Assembly (NCBI GenBank): GCA_002315205.1
Contig: DCGH01000032.1
Coordinates: 1 to 7,159 of the forward strand
Direction: 5' to 3'
From: Erysipelotrichaceae bacterium UBA1783
GTDB taxonomy: Bacteria > Bacillota_I > Bacilli_A > Erysipelotrichales > Erysipelotrichaceae
Length of the DNA stretch: 7,159 nucleotides
The notes below the pieces were generated by a model that saw only the letters and a program-made list of their open reading frames with translations, was not told where the DNA came from and did not search any database. This document shows, piece after piece, positions 3,505 to 7,159 of this stretch (the stretch's first letter is position 1; each line of letters opens with the position of its first letter). The position numbers and the translations under genes were made by a program.

Positions 3505-6500
3505 ATGATTAAAGAGCCATACCGCACTGTCAAAAGTGGCAAAGCGGTTCGTAGAGATTATTCAAAAGTAAGTGGAACCCTAGAACTTCCAAATTTAGTA
3601 GAAATTCAGACAAAATCATATGATTGGTTTGAAAAAGAAGGTATTAGAGAAGTTTTTGAAGAGATTTATCCAATCGAAAATGCCAACGGAAATATCCGTC
3701 TGGAATTCTTGGATTATGAGTTTGGAACTCCCAAATATGACACAGGTGAATGTAAAATCAGAGAGCTGACATACGCAGCTCCTTTAAAAGCGTCTATGAG
3801 ATTAACTATCGTTAACTCTGAAACAGGCGAAGTTATTGAAAAAGAAGTAGAAAATGTTTTCTTAGGTGAATTCCCTAAGCTAACTCGTACTGGTACATTC
3901 ATCATTAACGGTGCTGAAAGATGTATCGTTTCACAGATTGTACGTTCTCCAGGTGCATACTATGCAATGGACGTAGAAGACAAGACAGGTAAGGACCTAT
4001 TTACAAGTGAACTTATCCCATCAAGAGGCACATGGTTAGAGTTCATGACTGACTCAAAGAAGTCAGCTTTAGGCCGTATTGTAAATATGAGCGTTGATAG
4101 AAAGAGAAAGATTTTATCTACAATTCTATTCAAGGCTATTGGTTTATCATTAAATCAGGAAAAGGGCGAAGATGCAAATGATACTGCTGAAATCAAGAAG
4201 TTCCTAGAAGCAATGGGCATGGAAATTAATGCCGATGTTGAACAGGATACAGCAGAACAGAGAGATTTCTTAAATGCATATTTACTACTTTACACTGGTA
4301 TTTTTGGTAATTATGAAGAAGTTGTTAATACATTAACTGCTGATAAGATCAGAACTACTGATGAATCATTAAAGGCTATTTATGAAAACCAGAGATCTGA
4401 CGATATTCATACTGTTGAAGGTGCTAAGAGCTTAATGAATGCTAAGTTCTTTGATGCTAGAAGATATGATTTAAATAAGGCTGGACGTTATAAGACAAAT
4501 AAGAAGCTAGGTGTATATTCTCGTACAAAGAATAAGTACTTAGGTGAAGATTTAAAGGATGTTAACGGTAAGGTTATTTTAGAAAAGAACACTTATATTG
4601 ATAAGAACAACATCGAAGTTGTTAGAGATGCTTTAGCAAAGGGTATCAATATGGTTGCTCTACCTCAGGAATATGAGTTCTCTCATCCTGATACAGTTAG
4701 TGTACCAGTAAGCTATGGTAAGGCATTAGTAGGCCGTATTTTAGCTGGTAATGTAGATGCTGGTAAGACAGTATTAGAAATCGGCACAGTAATCACTCCA
4801 GAAGATGTTAAGGTACTTGCTAAGAGTGGTGTTGAATACATCAATGTTTATGGTGGTATCTTTGCACAGGCTGTTGAATTAACAAAGAAGAACGCTGCTG
4901 CAGTATTAAACTTCGGTGGAAGATTATATTGCTACGGTCGTTTAACTGAAGGCGGTAAGGACGTATTCTATAACGATGAATTAGCTATTTCTCGTTATAT
5001 TCCTGATACAGAACAGCCAATTTTAGAAAACGATGCTTATAAGTGGATTCTTGAACAGGTAGATGCTGGCAGCAAGTACACTCTATACTTAGTAGGTGCT
5101 GCAAACCAGACATTCCTAATCAAGAATAACCCTGAATCAGATACAACTGTTAAGTCAATCGGTATTGACCCATTAACTAAGAAGAAGACTATTATCATTT
5201 CTGATATGTATGCTCAATATTCTTACTTACTAGGTATGATTGATGAAATCGGTACTGTAGATGATATCGACCAGTTAGGTAACAGACGTATCAGAACTGT
5301 TGGTGAATTAATCCAGAACCAGTACAGAATTGGTTTCTCAAGAATGGAAAAGAATGTTAAGGAAAAGATGTCAATTGCCGATAAGGATTCAATGACAGCT
5401 AAGTCATTAACAAATATCCGTTCATTAACTGCTGCTGTAAAGGAATTCTTCTCTTCATCACAGCTATCACAGTTTATGGACCAGCAGAATCCATTAGCTG
5501 AATTAACTAACAAGCGTCGTATTTCAGCTTTAGGTCCTGGTGGATTAACTAGAGAAAGAGCTGGCTTCGAAGTACGTGACGTACACAATACTCACTATGG
5601 TAGAATCTGTCCAGTAGAAACTCCAGAAGGACCAAACATCGGATTAATTAACTACTTAACATCATATGCTAAGATTAATGAATATGGTTTCATCCAGACT
5701 CCTTATCGTACTGTTGTTGTTGAAGAAGATGGCAGAAGAAGAGTTTCTGATGATGATATCGTATACCTATCAGCTGATGACGAAATGGATTTCGTAATTG
5801 CTCAGGCTAACGAAGTAAGAGATGGCTACTTAACAGAAGGCCAGTGTGTATGTCGTTACCAGACTGAAACAGTTATGATGCCTATGGAGGATGTTGAATT
5901 AGTCGATGTATCTCCAAAGCAGATCATTTCAATTGCCGCTGCTTGTATCCCATTCCTAGAAAACGATGACTGTACACGTGCTCTAATGGGTTCTAACATG
6001 CAGAGACAGGCAGTTCCATTATTACAGCCACATTCACCAAATGTAGGTACTGGTATGGAATATAAGATTGCTCACGATGCAGGTAGTGCTGTTATCGCTG
6101 ACAATGCCGGTGTAGTAACATACGCTGATGCAAACAAGATTGTCATTGACAATGGAACAGGCGAAGATACTTACAACCTAATCAAGTTCCGTCGTTCAAA
6201 TGCTGGTACCTGCGTTAACCAGAAGCCAATCGTAACTGTTGGTGAAAAGGTTAAGGCTGGTGACATCATTGGTGATGGTCCATCTATGGAAAATGGTGAA
6301 TTAGCATTAGGTCAGAACGTTAAGATCGCATACATGACATGGAATGGTTACAACTACGAAGATGCTGTTATCATGTCAGAAAGAATGGTTAAGGATGATG
6401 TATTCACTTCTATCCACATTGAGGAATACTCAATTGAATGTCGTGAAACTAAGCTTGGACCAGAAGAAATTACTAGAGATATTCCTAATGTAAGTGAAGC

Positions 6501-7159
6501 AAGCACTAGAAACCTAGACAGCCGTGGTATTATCATGGTTGGTGCTGAAGTTAGAGAAGGCGATATCCTAGTTGGTAAGGTTACTCCAAAGGGTCAGTCT
6601 GAAGCTTCTCCAGAAGAAAAGCTATTATTCGCTATCTTCGGTGAAAAGTCTAGAGAAGTAAGAGACAACTCATTAAAGGTACCTCATGGTGGTGCTGGTA
6701 TTATTCAGTCAATCAGAAGATTTACTAGAAAAGACCACGAACTACCTCCTGGAGTAAATGAGGTTATTAAGGTTTATATCGTTCAGAAACGTAAGATTTC
6801 TGAAGGTGATAAGATGGCTGGTAGACATGGTAACAAGGGTGTTATCTCTAAGATCTTACCAGTTGAAGATATGCCATTCATGGCTGATGGTACTCAGATT
6901 GATATCATGTTAAACCCATTCGGTGTTCCTTCTCGTATGAACATCGGTCAGGTATTAGAGATTCACTTAGGTTTAGCTGCTGAAAAGCTAGGCTGCAAGT
7001 TCTCAACTCCAGTATTTGATGGTATTAGCAATGATGAATTAATGGGTATCCTAAAGGAAGCTGGATCAACTCCTGATGGAAAGGTACAGCTATTCGATGG
7101 TAGAAGCGGTGAGCCTTTCGATGAAAGAATTGCCGTTGGTGTTATGTATATGATCAAGT
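3505..7159 (+). CDS. rpoB: DNA-directed RNA polymerase beta subunit (3' end outside window)
   Basis: This is the beta subunit of RNA polymerase, which forms half of the active-site cleft and the rifampicin pocket. The frame is open from ATG 3505 to the window edge (1218 codons). Landmarks are LELPNLVEIQ near the N-terminus, TGTFIINGAERCIVSQ in lobe 1, DIDQLGNRRIRTVGE (around 593), SQLSQFMDQQNPLAEL (652-667) and KRRISALGPGGLTRERAG after it, PVETPEGPNIGLI, GYNYEDA, and the catalytic-region KISEGDKMAGRHGNKG (from 1097). It is unusually long: conserved Asn593 corresponds by my alignment to about B. subtilis residue 406. The extra length comes mainly from about 43 residues in 211-304 and about 130 in 400-550. 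Position 669 is Asn where rifampicin-sensitive enzymes have His (E. coli 526). The first 113 codons use only AAA for Lys, and the rest almost only AAG. rpoC is expected downstream. Confidence 0.98.
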   Translation, partial: MIKEPYRTVKSGKAVRRDYSKVSGTLELPNLVEIQTKSYDWFEKEGIREVFEEIYPIENANGNIRLEFLDYEFGTPKYDTGECKIRELTYAAPLKASMRLTIVNSETGEVIEKEVENVFLGEFPKLTRTGTFIINGAERCIVSQIVRSPGAYYAMDVEDKTGKDLFTSELIPSRGTWLEFMTDSKKSALGRIVNMSVDRKRKILSTILFKAIGLSLNQEKGEDANDTAEIKKFLEAMGMEINADVEQDTAEQRDFLNAYLLLYTGIFGNYEEVVNTLTADKIRTTDESLKAIYENQRSDDIHTVEGAKSLMNAKFFDARRYDLNKAGRYKTNKKLGVYSRTKNKYLGEDLKDVNGKVILEKNTYIDKNNIEVVRDALAKGINMVALPQEYEFSHPDTVSVPVSYGKALVGRILAGNVDAGKTVLEIGTVITPEDVKVLAKSGVEYINVYGGIFAQAVELTKKNAAAVLNFGGRLYCYGRLTEGGKDVFYNDELAISRYIPDTEQPILENDAYKWILEQVDAGSKYTLYLVGAANQTFLIKNNPESDTTVKSIGIDPLTKKKTIIISDMYAQYSYLLGMIDEIGTVDDIDQLGNRRIRTVGELIQNQYRIGFSRMEKNVKEKMSIADKDSMTAKSLTNIRSLTAAVKEFFSSSQLSQFMDQQNPLAELTNKRRISALGPGGLTRERAGFEVRDVHNTHYGRICPVETPEGPNIGLINYLTSYAKINEYGFIQTPYRTVVVEEDGRRRVSDDDIVYLSADDEMDFVIAQANEVRDGYLTEGQCVCRYQTETVMMPMEDVELVDVSPKQIISIAAACIPFLENDDCTRALMGSNMQRQAVPLLQPHSPNVGTGMEYKIAHDAGSAVIADNAGVVTYADANKIVIDNGTGEDTYNLIKFRRSNAGTCVNQKPIVTVGEKVKAGDIIGDGPSMENGELALGQNVKIAYMTWNGYNYEDAVIMSERMVKDDVFTSIHIEEYSIECRETKLGPEEITRDIPNVSEASTRNLDSRGIIMVGAEVREGDILVGKVTPKGQSEASPEEKLLFAIFGEKSREVRDNSLKVPHGGAGIIQSIRRFTRKDHELPPGVNEVIKVYIVQKRKISEGDKMAGRHGNKGVISKILPVEDMPFMADGTQIDIMLNPFGVPSRMNIGQVLEIHLGLAAEKLGCKFSTPVFDGISNDELMGILKEAGSTPDGKVQLFDGRSGEPFDERIAVGVMYMIK
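4537..4656 (+). repeat. RpoB internal repeat, first copy (residues 345-384)
   Basis: This is the conserved segment that reads roughly L-x-x-x-L-x-D-x-x-G-K-V-I-L-E-K in other Bacillota RpoB proteins (LAETLVDPETGEILAEKG in B. subtilis). It resembles the segment 63 residues later and is probably the ancestral copy. Similarity is at the protein level only. Confidence 0.45.
4726..4851 (+). repeat. RpoB internal repeat, second copy (residues 408-449) at the start of the large insertion
   Basis: GKTVLEIGTVITPEDVKVL (420-438) aligns without gaps with GKVILEKNTYIDKNNIEVV (355-373) of the first copy, sharing GK, LE, T and I plus hydrophobic positions. B. subtilis RpoB has only one such segment in this region. 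The copy opens the extra segment of about 130 residues that runs to about residue 550 (base 5154). Confidence 0.45.

Noticed and set aside
5223..5588. 121-codon reverse-strand open frame inside rpoB
   Set aside because: It overlaps the conserved rifampicin region of rpoB and has no credible product of its own.
1..7159. Mobile elements, CRISPR arrays, tRNA or rRNA genes, defence or other novel systems
   Set aside because: I saw no direct-repeat arrays, transposase-like frames, tRNA-like cloverleafs or unexplained long gaps. The window is conserved core genome.

Overview
This is an AT-rich, ordinary chromosomal core region from a low-GC Gram-positive bacterium (Bacillota). It carries the rplK-rplA / rplJ-rplL / rsmC / rpoB ribosomal protein and RNA polymerase cluster. 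All genes are on the + strand. TGG encodes Trp, no gene needs TGA as a sense codon, and every visible stop is TAA or TAG, so the standard code fits. Several traits point, by inference only, to Erysipelotrichia or another lineage near the Mollicutes: an rsmC-type gene between rplL and rpoB, a long RpoB with extra N-terminal-half segments, Asn at the RpoB position equivalent to E. coli 526, and an L11 lacking part of its proline-rich loop. No secE-nusG pair lies directly upstream of rplK.

Layout. Positions 1-279 hold the 3' end of a DUF1846 (UPF0371) gene closed by a strong intrinsic terminator. Then come helically phased A-tracts, a near-consensus sigma-A promoter (TTGACA, 17 bp, TAGAAT) and a structured leader with a candidate L1-binding hairpin. 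Next are rplK (L11) and rplA (L1), 12 bp apart. A 192-bp gap holds a recognisable L10 leader RNA with a terminator-like hairpin, followed by rplJ (L10) and rplL (L7/L12). A hairpin terminator/attenuator separates rplL from an RsmC-like 16S rRNA methyltransferase gene. A second TTGACA/17 bp promoter overlaps the last codons of that gene and should drive rpoB, which starts at 3505 and runs off the window's right edge.

How the parts work together. L11, L10 and L7/L12 form the stalk base and stalk of the 50S subunit, and L1 forms the opposite protuberance. By precedent, L1 and L10 are the feedback regulators that bind their own mRNA leaders. The partial terminator after rplL and the promoter before rpoB would set stalk protein and RNA polymerase to different levels.

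I found no previously undescribed system here. The observations most worth a second look are sequence oddities in well-known proteins: RpoB Asn669 (E. coli 526), a candidate explanation for natural rifampicin insusceptibility; the shortened L11 proline loop; an RpoB insertion of about 130 residues that begins with an apparent duplication of the neighbouring segment; a sharp Lys-codon switch inside rpoB; and an altered L7/L12 C-terminal domain.
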